A stretch of 64,000 bases of DNA from Ensifer canadensis (GCF_017488845.2 NZ_CP083370.1:2418001-2482000); one strand, 5' to 3'. Counted from the first letter of the stretch, positions 1 to 9,368 are shown. The notes: generated by a model from the letters alone, not told the origin. Translations and numbers: made by a program.

Positions 1-810
1 CGCACGGCCGAGCGGCTGAACATCACCCAGTCCACCGTTTCCCACCGCGTCAAGGCGCTGGAGGCACAGTTCAATCGCAAGCTCTTTACCCGCAACAAGG
101 GTGGAACCGTGCCGACAGCCGCCGGACTCAGGTTTCTAGACTACGCAATAGCCTTGCAAAACCAGTGGCATGAGGCAACGCGCGCGGTCACCAATGCCGG
201 CGCGCTGGAGCGCTCCATGCGGCTCGGCATCCAGCACGATCTGGCCGAAGCCTTTGCCGGCGAATGGCTATTCACGATCAGGCGTGAGCTGCCGACAACC
301 GAAATCTACATGGAAGCGGATTATTCCAACCAGATGAACCGGGATCTCGGCGCCGGCAACCTCGACCTCGCCATGCTCTATACCCCGCACTATCTGCCCG
401 ATCTTCATTACGAAAGGATCGGCGATCTGCATTACATGATGGTGAGCACGGAAGCGGCTGCGCTATCGGATATCAGGGTCGAGACCTATATCCAGGCGAT
501 CTATTCGCCGGCCTTCGATCGCGCTCACCGGCTGGCTCTGCCGCATCTCTCCGCAGCGCCTGTTGCGACCGGCCAGAACATGGCGATCACCATGCTCCTG
601 CATTCGCTCGGCGGAGCCGCCTATGTCACCACCGCAACGGCCAGACGGCTGACGCAATCCGGCCACGTCGCCCTTGTTGCCGATGCGCCGGTGATCCCGC
701 AGACGGTCTACGCCGCCACCAGTCTGCGCACCCGTCATGCCCATCAGCACCGCAAGATCATCGGTGCGATGGAGGTGCTGCTTTCCGCAGGAAATGAGGA
801 GGAAGCCTAA
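1..810 (+). CDS. LysR-family transcriptional regulator, 5'-truncated
   Basis: The reading frame is open from the first base of the window and ends at the TAA at 808-810, so only the first part of the DNA-binding domain is missing. The visible N-terminus (RTAERLNITQSTVSHRVKAL) is the recognition helix region of a LysR winged helix-turn-helix. The rest is the effector-binding domain, about 215 residues. It converges on the ABC transporter permease gene, with six bases between the stop codons. Its target is unknown. An internal ATG at 109 is not the real start because the HTH lies upstream in the same frame. Confidence 0.85.
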   Translation, partial: RTAERLNITQSTVSHRVKALEAQFNRKLFTRNKGGTVPTAAGLRFLDYAIALQNQWHEATRAVTNAGALERSMRLGIQHDLAEAFAGEWLFTIRRELPTTEIYMEADYSNQMNRDLGAGNLDLAMLYTPHYLPDLHYERIGDLHYMMVSTEAAALSDIRVETYIQAIYSPAFDRAHRLALPHLSAAPVATGQNMAITMLLHSLGGAAYVTTATARRLTQSGHVALVADAPVIPQTVYAATSLRTRHAHQHRKIIGAMEVLLSAGNEEEA

Positions 811-816
811 TGTACG

Positions 817-1488
817 TTACGCCATTCGGCGCTGGATCAGCCGCTGTAAAAACATCAGGATCGAGACGATCGCAAGATAGTAGACGAGTGCTGCCGAATA
901 CCATTCGACGAAGCGGAAACTCGACGCGATCGCGTCGTTGACGACGGCCATGATCTCCCGCATCGAAATCACATAGGCAAGCGAGGTCAGCTTGATCAGG
1001 TTGATGAACTCGTTGACGAGCACCGGCATGACGATGCGCAAGGCCTGCGGCAGGACGACGAGGCCGAAGGTCTGCAGGCGGTTGAGCCCGAGCGCGCGTG
1101 CCGCATCTGTCTGCCCCTGGCCGATCGCCGTGAGCGCCCCGCGCATCGCTTCGGCCATATAGGCGGTCGTCACCAGCGTGAAGGCGATGAAGGCGGCGGC
1201 AAAGGGCGTGTACCAGGGCGCGCGCGTCAGGCCGGGAAAGAGCTGCGGCGCACCGTTCCAGACGATCAGCAGCACCAGGATGAGCGGCGACGAGCGAAAC
1301 AGCCAGACATAGAGCTGGGCCGCCGTGCGCCGCACCGCCGCCATCGAGTTCAGGGCGACGGCGAGCGGCAGGCAGAGCAGAAACGAGGCGACCTGAACCA
1401 GGATGGACAGCAGGATCGCGATGGCCGCCCCCTGCAACATGACCGGCATGGTCAGGGCATCCAGAAACAGTTTCGTGTCGAAGTTCAT
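817..1488 (-). CDS. Amino-acid ABC transporter permease (HisM/GlnP type)
   Basis: A 223-residue inner-membrane permease of the polar amino acid/opine ABC importer family. It has five or so hydrophobic segments and the cytoplasmic EAA-type loop around residues 115-140 (EAMRGALTAIGQGQTDAARA, then LGL), which contacts the ATPase. It is the last gene of a minus-strand operon and starts 22 bases after the binding-protein gene. Only one permease gene is present and no ATP-binding subunit gene is in the window. The transporter must therefore use a homodimeric permease and an ATPase encoded elsewhere, or a partner outside this window. The substrate cannot be told from the sequence. Confidence 0.9.
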   Translation of the reverse strand: MNFDTKLFLDALTMPVMLQGAAIAILLSILVQVASFLLCLPLAVALNSMAAVRRTAAQLYVWLFRSSPLILVLLIVWNGAPQLFPGLTRAPWYTPFAAAFIAFTLVTTAYMAEAMRGALTAIGQGQTDAARALGLNRLQTFGLVVLPQALRIVMPVLVNEFINLIKLTSLAYVISMREIMAVVNDAIASSFRFVEWYSAALVYYLAIVSILMFLQRLIQRRMA

Positions 1489-1510
1489 GCCCTGTCCACC
1501 TTTTCAAGCC

Positions 1511-2326
1511 TCAACGATCGTAATCGACGTCGAACAGCGCCGGGTCCAGCCCGTATTTCTTGGCGATGCCGGCAAAAAAACCCTGCTCCTTCAGGGCCTT
1601 CAGCCCAGCCTTGACCGCGGCCGCATCGCTGCCTTCCTGGCGGCTGTAGATGCCGTAGGTGAAATCCGATGCCCACGTGTAGGGAAGCTGCAGCGTCCCG
1701 TCGGAACGCGAGGCGCGGTAGGCGCCTTCGGCCTCTTCGGTCATCGTCGCATCGACGCGGCCGACGAGGACCTGCTGGTAGGCCGCCTGCTGGGTCGGAT
1801 ATTCCTGGACCTCGACCGGCGGCTGACCCTTGGCGATCAGTTCCTTGTTCAGGGGCTCGATCCGCTCCTGCTTGTAGTAGGCGCCGGCTTCGAGCGCGAT
1901 CACCTTGCCGCTCAGATCCTCCGGCGCCTTGATTGTGTCGCTACCGGCCTTGGTCACCATCGCGGTGGCCGATTTCATGTAGGACACGCCGTCATAAGTC
2001 TCGCGGCGCTTGGCGTTGATGTAGATGCCGCTGACGATCAAGTCGCAGCGCCCGGCCCCGAGCGTCGGCAACAGCCCGGCAAACTCCGTGACGGTATAGT
2101 TGACCTTGGCATTCCAGAGACCGGCGAGCGCTTCGACGATCTCGATATCGATGCCGGTCGGGGTTAGATCGGCCGGACTTTCCTTGAAGGTCAGCGGCGG
2201 AAAGGCCGCGGTGGTGCACACACCGATATCGCCATCGGCGGCAAAAGCCGGCGGCTCCGCCTGGGCAAGCCCCGCCGACAGCAGGATGGTTCCGAGAAGG
2301 GTTGCATGCGATGCCAGTCTGATCAT
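1511..2326 (-). CDS. ABC transporter substrate-binding protein (amino-acid type)
   Basis: A periplasmic solute-binding protein of about 271 residues, family 3 (SBP_bac_3). The start at 2326 gives a clean signal peptide (MIRLASHATLLGTILLSAGL, cleaved after AQA) and has AGGGG eight bases upstream. An in-frame ATG at 2341 overlaps the stop of the preceding GYD gene. Family hallmarks include TPTGIDIEIVEALAG near the N-terminus and RCDLIVSGIYINAKRRETY in the first lobe. It belongs to the same operon as the permease at 817-1488 and presumably feeds it. The neighbouring amidase-type hydrolase hints at a nitrogenous ligand, but that is inference. Confidence 0.88.
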   Translation of the reverse strand: MIRLASHATLLGTILLSAGLAQAEPPAFAADGDIGVCTTAAFPPLTFKESPADLTPTGIDIEIVEALAGLWNAKVNYTVTEFAGLLPTLGAGRCDLIVSGIYINAKRRETYDGVSYMKSATAMVTKAGSDTIKAPEDLSGKVIALEAGAYYKQERIEPLNKELIAKGQPPVEVQEYPTQQAAYQQVLVGRVDATMTEEAEGAYRASRSDGTLQLPYTWASDFTYGIYSRQEGSDAAAVKAGLKALKEQGFFAGIAKKYGLDPALFDVDYDR

Positions 2327-2337
2327 CTCTATTCCCC

Positions 2338-2640
2338 TCATTGTGTTGGTGAAACGCGCCCGACGATGTCGCCATAGGTCTGGCTGTCGAAGGCGGGAAG
2401 GATAAGCGGGTCGACGAACCCGTCGCGTCGTGCCGTCAGCACGTATTGCATCATCGACGCATTATCAGGCATCTCGAAAACCTGGACGAAATCATAGGTT
2501 CCGAGCGTGGCGTAGAAGGCGACCGAGCGGCCGCCGAGCGAAGAAACGCGGTCTTCGCTCACCTTGCGCCGCGCGCCGCTGTCGGCGAGTTCGGCCAATC
2601 CCTTGGCCGTCAGTTTCATTAGCGAGATATATCGTTGCAT
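2338..2640 (-). CDS. GYD domain-containing protein
   Basis: A 100-residue protein with the GYD family pattern: an N-terminal beta-strand YISLMKLTAKG and a central GTYDFVQVFEMPDN segment, which corresponds to the family's G-x-YD-x-V motif. The function of the family is unknown; the fold is a ferredoxin-like dimer. It lies between the cysteine hydrolase gene and the binding-protein gene, all on the minus strand, and its stop overlaps the first possible start of the binding protein. It is therefore likely co-transcribed. A second GYD protein is encoded at 36558-36851. Confidence 0.85.
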   Translation of the reverse strand: MQRYISLMKLTAKGLAELADSGARRKVSEDRVSSLGGRSVAFYATLGTYDFVQVFEMPDNASMMQYVLTARRDGFVDPLILPAFDSQTYGDIVGRVSPTQ

Positions 2641-2701
2641 GGGGCATCATTCCGTTGAAACGGTTGGCATCAGAACCGGTGATGTGGTGTTGGCGTCAGT
2701 G

Positions 2702-3367
2702 TTAGCGGCTAGCTTTTGCCAGGCCGGCGATGACCGCGTCGCTGGTCGAGACCGTGCCGAAGATGCCGTTCTCGATCGAGATCATGTTGATCGCCGCCTC
2801 ATGCGCCCATTGCTCGCCGCTGGCGCAGCAATCCGAGATCGTCAGGCACTGGAAATTGCGGTCGCAGGCCTCGCGCAACGTCGTATGCACGCAGACGTCG
2901 GTGGTGCAGCCGGTAAACAGCATATGGGTGATGCCCTGCGCTCTGAGCACATGCTCGAGATCCGTATAGGTGAACGAGCTGTTGCAGGTCTTGTCGATGA
3001 TGACGTCGCTGTCTGCGACATCGAGCTCGGGTAGCAGCTGAAAGCCGGGGCTCGAGCGCAGCAGGACCTCGGTGTTTTCCAGCCCCGAGCGCTTGCGGCG
3101 CCATTTTTCGTAAGGCGTCATGTCGGCGAGGTCGGCACGATAGCCCTGGCGCGTATGGATGATCAGGCATCCGGCTTGCCGCGCCGCGGCGATGACACGG
3201 TTGACGGCCGGCAGAATTGCCCTAAGCGGCGCCGGATCATAGCCCATCGAAGCGAAGTAGCCGTCGGGCGAGCAGAAGTCGATCTGCAGGTCGATCACCA
3301 TCAGCGCGGTCTGCGACGGAACCAGCTTTCCGTCATAAGGAAAATCAAATGGTTGGGCCTCGATCAT
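2702..3367 (-). CDS. Isochorismatase-like cysteine hydrolase (amidohydrolase)
   Basis: A 221-residue enzyme of the isochorismatase/nicotinamidase superfamily, which hydrolyses amide or related bonds through an Asp-Lys-Cys triad. All three residues are visible: Asp26 in MVIDLQIDF, Lys126 in IDKTCNSSF and Cys159 in FTGCTTDVCVHTT. The length and motifs are closest to biuret hydrolase or RutB-like ureide amidases, but the substrate is not proven. I chose the ATG at 3367 over the upstream in-frame ATG at 3397 because a GAGGGAGA purine stretch precedes it and homologs begin close to the IEAQPFDFP segment. It is the first gene of the operon with the GYD protein and ABC transporter genes, and is divergent from a LysR gene. 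Confidence 0.9.
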   Translation of the reverse strand: MIEAQPFDFPYDGKLVPSQTALMVIDLQIDFCSPDGYFASMGYDPAPLRAILPAVNRVIAAARQAGCLIIHTRQGYRADLADMTPYEKWRRKRSGLENTEVLLRSSPGFQLLPELDVADSDVIIDKTCNSSFTYTDLEHVLRAQGITHMLFTGCTTDVCVHTTLREACDRNFQCLTISDCCASGEQWAHEAAINMISIENGIFGTVSTSDAVIAGLAKASR

Positions 3368-3440
3368 GCATGTCTCCCTCTCTCCGATCCAATTCATAGG
3401 AGCAAAAATCGATTGGGAATAGCGATTTTTTGTGCTTGAT

Positions 3441-3463
3441 ATTGTCTAGTTTTGCTAAACAAT
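3441..3463. promoter_or_regulatory. Candidate LysR operator in divergent intergenic region
   Basis: ATTGTCTAG-N5-CTAAACAAT is an inverted repeat with eight of nine positions matching. It sits midway between the divergent hydrolase/ABC operon and the LysR gene starting at 3515, which is where a LysR protein usually binds to control both itself and its target. Confidence 0.5.
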
Positions 3464-3514
3464 TGCCATTGCTTTGCACGCGACAGTCGATTGTCAATCA
3501 AGGCGGAAGTTCGA

Positions 3515-4405
3515 ATGAAAGCTTTGCATTTCCTGCCTTATCTCAGGGCCTTCGAAGCCGTCGCCCGGATCGGCTCCGTGCGCCAGGCGGCCGACGAACT
3601 GGGCCTCAGCCCCGGCGCGGTATCGCTGCAGCTGCGCCGGCTTTCAGAGACGACGGGACTGACACTTCTGGAGAAATCGGGACGCAATATCCGCCTGACG
3701 GCGGCCGGACGTGATTTCGCCCAGACCGTCTCCCATGCCATGGGCAATCTTGCCGTCGCGGTCGAGAATGGTGCCGAGCGGCAGCTCGAAAACCACCAGA
3801 AGAAGCTGACGGTCGCCCTGCCGCCGGCGCTGGCGATCGCCTGGATGGCCAGCCTCCTGGTGCAGTTCGCCGATGCGCGCGGCGTCAGCGATCTCGCCAT
3901 GCGCAGCTGCATTCGCGCAAGCGACGTCCTCTGGGACGATGTCGACCTGGCGATCGTCTACGACAATCCGCCCTTCGACGGCCTGTGGTGGCAGGTGGTC
4001 AGCGACGTGAAGCTCAGGACCATATGTTCGCCGTTATTGTTCCCGCGGCTGGAAGGCTCGCACCGCGACAGGAAGCTGCGCGACGTCACATTGCTGCATG
4101 AGGATGACGGGCGGGAATGGACGCGCTGGTCGGCCGCCTCGCGCATCTCGCTCGAAGGCAGCCGCAGCGTTCGGGTGCCCTCGGTCGCCGTCGCCGTCGC
4201 ATCCGCCCTGCAGGGACAGGGCATTGCGCTCGTCTCGGACGTTCTCACCCGCTCCTACCTGCAGGAAGGCCGGCTGATCCAGCCGTTCCCGACGGCGATA
4301 CCGGCATCAGCAGGCTACTATCTTCTCTGTCCGACGGAGAAGGCCGAGGAACCGCTGATCCAGGCGCTTGCCCACCAGATCGCCGCCCACCTGCGTGGCG
4401 ACTGA
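3515..4405 (+). CDS. LysR-family transcriptional regulator (GcvA-like)
   Basis: A 296-residue LysR protein. The N-terminal winged HTH is LRAFEAVARIGSVRQAADEL followed by GLSPGAVSLQLRRL. Together with the overall length it resembles the GcvA/AmpR subgroup. The start at 3515 follows the purine-rich AAGGCGGAAG. The in-frame ATG at 3452 would add a cysteine-rich tail unlike the family. It is divergent from the hydrolase-GYD-ABC operon and is the probable regulator of that operon through the repeat at 3441-3463. Confidence 0.9.
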   Translation: MKALHFLPYLRAFEAVARIGSVRQAADELGLSPGAVSLQLRRLSETTGLTLLEKSGRNIRLTAAGRDFAQTVSHAMGNLAVAVENGAERQLENHQKKLTVALPPALAIAWMASLLVQFADARGVSDLAMRSCIRASDVLWDDVDLAIVYDNPPFDGLWWQVVSDVKLRTICSPLLFPRLEGSHRDRKLRDVTLLHEDDGREWTRWSAASRISLEGSRSVRVPSVAVAVASALQGQGIALVSDVLTRSYLQEGRLIQPFPTAIPASAGYYLLCPTEKAEEPLIQALAHQIAAHLRGD

Positions 4406-4420
4406 CTGGCGCCGTACCCT

Positions 4421-6112
4421 TCAATAGCGCCCTTTGAGCAGCGCCTTCAGCCGCACCGCATCATCCGCGGTTACGCCCGGCGGATCGACAACCTGCATCC
4501 ACGCATCGATATAGTGTTCCGGCGCATAGACGTGGCCGTAGCCGATCGGCGTCGTCGTGCCCATCGCCATGTCGGCCAGAAGCTGGAACATCGTCACGAC
4601 AGGAAACCATCGAAGATCGGGCGAGACGTCATGCCCGCGCGGCGCTTTCATCCAGTCCGGCTCGCGGTAGAAGGAATACGGATCGAAGAAGGTGATCGGG
4701 TCGCTGGCATATTGCAGGTAGACGATGCGGACATTGCCCCATTCAGGGCCCGGAATATCAAGCGTATTCGCCTGGTTGGTGAAGCGGATCACCGATCCGT
4801 CGCGATAGAGCGGGCGCCATTGCGGAGACCCTGGATTGCGATTGCGGGTGATCGATAGCCAGGTCTTCGTCGGAAACGGCGAGCCGACCCAGAGCGCGCC
4901 CTGGAACGGATCGCTGATGATGTCGAACGGGTCGACCGAACCCTGCGAATTCATCGAGCCGAGGCTGAGGCCGTAGAGATAGAGCCGCGGCCGCTTGTCC
5001 TTGGGCAGCGTCGTCCAGTAGCCGTAAACCGCGTCGAACAGGGCGTTGGCTGTCTCGGCGCCATATTCCGGCTCGACCAGCAGAGAGAGCCAGCTCGTCA
5101 GGTAGGAGTATTGCACCGCGACACTGGCGACGTCGCCTTTCAACAGATATTCGAGCGAATCGAGCCCCGGCGGATCGATCCAGCCCGTTCCGGTCGGCAC
5201 AACGATCATAAGGTTGGAGCGCTCGAACCCGCCGACGCGCTTCAGTTCTTCGAGCGCGAGCTTCGCTCGCTCCTTTGCCGTCTCGGCCGAATTGAGCCCG
5301 GCATAGACCCGCAGCGGCTCCTTCGCCCCGCCATTGAAGAAGGCGCCGATGTCCTTGGCGCTCGGCCCTGACGCGATGAACTGGCGTCCCTGCCGCCCGA
5401 GTTCATCCCAGGTCATCAGCGACGCGCCACTGCCCGTCTTCATCGGGTCAGTCGGCGGCGCCACATCAGGATCGATCAGCGCGTCGAGCCGTTGGAACGA
5501 GCTGTCGGCCGCATGCAGAGCGTAGCGGAAGATCACCCCGTCGGTGGCCGACCAGAACAGTGCAATTGCCGCCGCTACTGCGGCGAGCTTTGCCAGTGGC
5601 CGCGTCAACACATACTCGAAGCGCCTGGCGAGAACGCGGAACGTCAACCGAAACAGCCGTGCCAGCAGGACGATGAAGATGAAGACGAGCACGGCAATCA
5701 GGCCAAGCTTCAGCGGCTCCGCGCTCTCGACCGGGTCGAGGCCCATGAGGTTCCGCACGGTATTCTGCCACGCCGCCGCCCGCCAGAGGAAGGCGAGTGC
5801 AACGGCGGTGCAGCCGAGGGCAGCCACCAGCTTGAGGATCAGCCCGGTCCGTGGCCGCACATCGGGCAGCTCGAGAAACGACCACAGCCAACGAAGGAAC
5901 ACGCCGATGGCATAGCCGGCAGACAGCGAAAGACCTGAGATGACCGCTTGGATGACATAGGGGCGCGGGATCAGGCTTGGCGTCAGCGATGCAGCGAAAA
6001 ACAGCACCCCGACGATGAGGCCCGTCGTCGAAAACGACGCCCTATGCCCGGACACGAACTGTGGAATGGGCCACTTTGCCACGCGCAGACCTGTCTCTTG
6101 AAGGTGATCCAC
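4421..6112 (-). CDS. Membrane alpha/beta-hydrolase family protein (Abhydrolase_9 type)
   Basis: A 563-residue integral membrane protein. The N-terminal third holds several hydrophobic segments (for example TGLIVGVLFFAASLTPSLIP and a long stretch near residues 130-165), as in the Abhydrolase_9 N-terminal domain. The C-terminal half carries a nucleophile elbow LYGLSLGSM (G-x-S-x-G) typical of serine hydrolases. The family is widespread in rhizobia and actinobacteria and its substrate is unknown. The gene is monocistronic and converges on the LysR gene upstream of it, with 15 bases between the stops. Confidence 0.85.
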   Translation of the reverse strand: MDHLQETGLRVAKWPIPQFVSGHRASFSTTGLIVGVLFFAASLTPSLIPRPYVIQAVISGLSLSAGYAIGVFLRWLWSFLELPDVRPRTGLILKLVAALGCTAVALAFLWRAAAWQNTVRNLMGLDPVESAEPLKLGLIAVLVFIFIVLLARLFRLTFRVLARRFEYVLTRPLAKLAAVAAAIALFWSATDGVIFRYALHAADSSFQRLDALIDPDVAPPTDPMKTGSGASLMTWDELGRQGRQFIASGPSAKDIGAFFNGGAKEPLRVYAGLNSAETAKERAKLALEELKRVGGFERSNLMIVVPTGTGWIDPPGLDSLEYLLKGDVASVAVQYSYLTSWLSLLVEPEYGAETANALFDAVYGYWTTLPKDKRPRLYLYGLSLGSMNSQGSVDPFDIISDPFQGALWVGSPFPTKTWLSITRNRNPGSPQWRPLYRDGSVIRFTNQANTLDIPGPEWGNVRIVYLQYASDPITFFDPYSFYREPDWMKAPRGHDVSPDLRWFPVVTMFQLLADMAMGTTTPIGYGHVYAPEHYIDAWMQVVDPPGVTADDAVRLKALLKGRY

Positions 6113-6291
6113 CGGCAGGCTCCTTGTTCACGGTCGTTCATCGAGCGCGCCATTCCGATCGACGCGTTACCCGATTGATAACCGCCAGTCACCGCGCCGA
6201 CAACCTCGTATCGGCCCTGCAACCGCTACGGGCGCGACAACCCTTGCCAAAGCGGCGAATGCGGCATCCCCTTACACGCGGTGGGTGCGGA

Positions 6292-6924
6292 TCAGCTCTT
6301 CTGGAAGGCCAGGTGAACGCCGAGCCCGACGAGCACACCACCGCCGACGCGTTGCATGGCGCGCTGCGCCATGCTCGAACGCTTGAGCCGGGTGATCAGC
6401 ACGCCCGCGAGGATGACGCAGGCAATATCAGCCGACGAAAACATCAGGTTGACGATCGTGCCGAGGATGACGAACTGCAGCCAGACCGGAAACGCCGCGG
6501 ATGCATCGATGAACTGCGGCAGGAAGGCGACGAAGAAGATCGCCGTCTTCGGGTTCAGCACTTCGACGGTGATGCTCTCGAAGAAGGCGCGCCGGCCGGA
6601 TTTCGCCTGGATGCCGGGCAAGGCGCGCTCCCCTTGCGTCTTGGCGCGAAACAGCGAGATGCCGAGCCAGACGAGATAGGCCGCACCGGCAAACTTGACG
6701 ACCATGTAAAGCACCGGCACCGCATGAAACAGCACCGACAGGCCGGCAGCCGCCGCGAAAACATGCACATAACCGCCGAGGTGAATGCCAAGCGTCGCCA
6801 TCAATCCGGACCAGCGGCCGCGCGCCATCGTCTGCGCCGCCGCATAGAGCATCGCAGGACCGGGGATATAGGCGAAGATCGCCGTGGTGGCGAGGAAAGC
6901 CAACAGCAGTTCCATTGAAGGCAT
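6292..6924 (-). CDS. LysE/RhtB-family amino-acid exporter
   Basis: A 210-residue inner-membrane protein of the LysE translocator family, which exports amino acids or their analogues. The hallmark PGPAMLYAAAQTMARGR motif follows the first membrane segment, and SITVEVLNPKTAIFFVAFLP is the central LysE signature. About six hydrophobic helices are present. I chose the ATG at 6924 (MPSMELLLAF), with GGGAGC upstream. A longer frame to 7017 adds a polar, unconserved tail. The specific substrate is unknown. Confidence 0.9.
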   Translation of the reverse strand: MPSMELLLAFLATTAIFAYIPGPAMLYAAAQTMARGRWSGLMATLGIHLGGYVHVFAAAAGLSVLFHAVPVLYMVVKFAGAAYLVWLGISLFRAKTQGERALPGIQAKSGRRAFFESITVEVLNPKTAIFFVAFLPQFIDASAAFPVWLQFVILGTIVNLMFSSADIACVILAGVLITRLKRSSMAQRAMQRVGGGVLVGLGVHLAFQKS

Positions 6925-7237
6925 CGATGTGCTCCCGATAGGCTGGACGGTGCGGATAAGCTGGCAATAGACAATGCCTGCGCTTGCTTGGCAAGGCGAA
7001 TGGGCCAATGCGCGCACGCAGACATTGCGGGCCGGCCCGACCTTGCCACGCCCACCTGCCTGCCGTTTTGGAATCTACAAGCCGGAATGCGGCGCGCATC
7101 TCCCAGCCGAGGGCGACCGACGCGCAGGCCGCAACGTCGCCTCCCATAGTTGTCCAGTCCGGTGTTGCGAGCCCAAGACGTGTGCAGCGTCGGGCGTTTC
7201 ATCGTCCTCCACACCACCCGCGTAGCGGCGTTCCGCT
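6925..7237. other. Intergenic stretch without recognisable gene
   Basis: A 313-base gap between the LysE and MscS-type genes. Open frames exist on both strands, but none shows a family motif, a convincing ribosome binding site or a hydrophobic pattern. It contains the promoter region of the LysE gene. Nothing else is recognised. Confidence 0.5.
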
Positions 7238-8527
7238 TCACACGCGGGTCACCTCGACAGGTGTCTTCATGATGATTTCACGATGCGGGAACGGGATGGA
7301 AATGCCGGCCGCCTTGAACGCATCCCATAGCGCCATCAGCACTTGACCGCGAATATTCGTCAGCCCGTTGCTCGGATCGGAAATCCAGAACCTCAATTTG
7401 AAATCGAGCGATGATGCACCGAAACCGGTCATCCAGCAGACCGGCCGGGCATAGGTGCTGGCGACCCGCGGAATCGATGCGGCGGTCTCGATGGCGATGC
7501 GCGCGACCTCGTGCGGATCGCTGTCATAGGATGTTCCGAAGTCGATCTCGATGCGAACATAGTCGCTGGAAAACGACCAGTTCACGACTTGCTGCGAAAT
7601 GAAGTCTTCGTTTGGAATGAGGTATTCCTTGCCGTCTCTCGTGATCACCGAGACGAACCGGGATCGCAGGTCGCGGACCGAGCCGAAGGTATCGCCGAGT
7701 GTGATCGTGTCGCCCGGTTTGATGGATTTATCGAGCAGGATAATGATCCCCGAGATGAAGTTGGAGACCACCTTCTGCAGGCCAAAGCCGATGCCGACAC
7801 CGACGGCACCGGAAAAGATCGTCAATGCGGTCAAGTCGATACCGGTGGCGTTCAGGGCGATTAAGCCGGCGAAGCAGATCAATGCGATCTTGACCAATTT
7901 GCTGATGAGGACCTTGAAGGAGGGGGTGAGATCCGCAGACCTCTGTATCCAATGCGCCGAGACGTTACCGAACAGGACGGCGAGCCAGATCAGCGCAAAG
8001 GAAAGGACGATAGCCTTCAAGACAAGCAACAGCGAAAGGCGAACCGCGCCGAGATTGAACGCCACGCCATCGAGCGTCGTCAGGATCACGCGATCGAGGC
8101 CAATCGCGTAGAGCGCAAAGTAGATCCAGCCAGTGACGGCAACAACACGCGCCAGCGTCTGATTTCTGATGATGCGCGTGAGGACCGAGATAACAAACCA
8201 CGCCGCCGTAAGCGTAAGCGCGGTGCCGACCAGCCATCGGTATGACGGCCATCCAAAGCGCAACAGCATCGCATCGGCGATCCACAGCCATATAATCAGA
8301 AATAGCCACCGTAGCCGCCGCATGAAAGCGATGATGACGCGCAGCAAGTCCGGATTGCCCTTGATGGTGCGTGCGCGAGCTTCGACTGCCGGCTCTATCC
8401 GCTTTGCCAGGAGGCCACAAACCAGGTAGCCGGCGACAATCAGGGCGAGTTGATAGAACGTCCACTCGTTGAGAAGGACCGTCCGCATCCAGGAACCAAC
8501 GGCGTCGAACGCTTCTACGAAATCCAT
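7238..8527 (-). CDS. Mechanosensitive ion channel of the MscS family
   Basis: A 429-residue membrane protein. It has five or six hydrophobic segments and then the MscS pore helix and beta domain. The glycine/alanine-rich pore-lining segment AVGVGIGFGLQKVVSNFISG is followed by IKPGDTITLGDTFGSVRDL and the VIPN-equivalent EYLIPNEDF. MscS channels open under membrane tension to release solutes during osmotic downshock. At 429 residues it is longer than E. coli MscS (286) because of extra N-terminal helices. The start at 8527 is favoured by GGAGAAAGG just upstream rather than the ATG at 8557. Confidence 0.92.
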   Translation of the reverse strand: MDFVEAFDAVGSWMRTVLLNEWTFYQLALIVAGYLVCGLLAKRIEPAVEARARTIKGNPDLLRVIIAFMRRLRWLFLIIWLWIADAMLLRFGWPSYRWLVGTALTLTAAWFVISVLTRIIRNQTLARVVAVTGWIYFALYAIGLDRVILTTLDGVAFNLGAVRLSLLLVLKAIVLSFALIWLAVLFGNVSAHWIQRSADLTPSFKVLISKLVKIALICFAGLIALNATGIDLTALTIFSGAVGVGIGFGLQKVVSNFISGIIILLDKSIKPGDTITLGDTFGSVRDLRSRFVSVITRDGKEYLIPNEDFISQQVVNWSFSSDYVRIEIDFGTSYDSDPHEVARIAIETAASIPRVASTYARPVCWMTGFGASSLDFKLRFWISDPSNGLTNIRGQVLMALWDAFKAAGISIPFPHREIIMKTPVEVTRV

Positions 8528-8785
8528 CGCCTTTCTCCGCGAGCGCCATGCGTCCATCTGAGCGCACGAGAGCGGGGTGAGGAAAAGTGGGCGCGGTTTC
8601 CGCCCGCATCCCGCCCTAGCCAGAATCGATCACGTTCATGATCGTGGGTCGATCGACCGAAAATCATCGTGATCCAGGGACGCTCTCTTTTGAATCTAGC
8701 GCACCCTTTGCACTTTCAAAGCCGCCGCCCGAAAACCTGGTGCGGTCGCGTCGGGAAAATGCGACCCGCATACAGCGCAGTCCTC

Positions 8786-9244
8786 TCAGATCCGCCGCTC
8801 CTTGATCGTGTTCATGACGAAGCTTGTCTCGATCGAGGCCACGCATTTGAGCCGCGCGATCTTCTCCTTGATGAAGCGCTCGTATTGTTCGAGCCCGGCG
8901 CTCATCACCTTCAGCACATAATCGCGCGAGCCGGTGACGAGGTGGCATTCGAGCACTTCGTCCCAGCCGCGGATCGCCTGCTCGAACATGACGATCTCGT
9001 CCTCGTGCTGACGACTGAGCCTGACGGTCGCGATCGCCGTCATCGTCCAGCCCTCGACCGCCGGGTCGATCAAGGCGGTATAGCCGCGGATCACGCCGGT
9101 CTCCTCCAGCCGCCGCAGCCGGCGCAAACAAGGCGACGCCGATAGCCCGACGCGCTCGGCGAGCTCGTTGTTGGTGATGCGCGCGTCGGCCAGCAATTCC
9201 TTCAGAATTCGGCGGTCGGTTTCATCGGCAATTTTCTGCGTCAT
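8786..9244 (-). CDS. Lrp/AsnC-family transcriptional regulator
   Basis: A 152-residue feast/famine regulator. Residues 1-60 form the HTH (ILKELLADARITNNELAERV, then GLSASPCLRRLRRLEETGVI), and the remainder is the RAM/AsnC ligand domain, with VMSAGLEQYERFIKEKI typical of the family. It is divergent from the PLP-dependent gamma-lyase/synthase gene at 9369. Lrp proteins paired with methionine gamma-lyase usually activate it in response to the amino acid, so local control is likely. The intergenic region carries TTTGCG...CGCAAA half-sites (9267-9297), which are possible binding sites but weak evidence. Confidence 0.92.
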   Translation of the reverse strand: MTQKIADETDRRILKELLADARITNNELAERVGLSASPCLRRLRRLEETGVIRGYTALIDPAVEGWTMTAIATVRLSRQHEDEIVMFEQAIRGWDEVLECHLVTGSRDYVLKVMSAGLEQYERFIKEKIARLKCVASIETSFVMNTIKERRI

Positions 9245-9368
9245 ATTCCTTCAGTCCTGCCAATAGTTTGCGCAACTCAAGGGTATGTGATCGCAAATAG
9301 CAAGGATCGGTCCAGGCGTCTGATATAATTTGCCTGTCAGTCGCCCCGTTTCGCTTCAGGAGAAAGCC

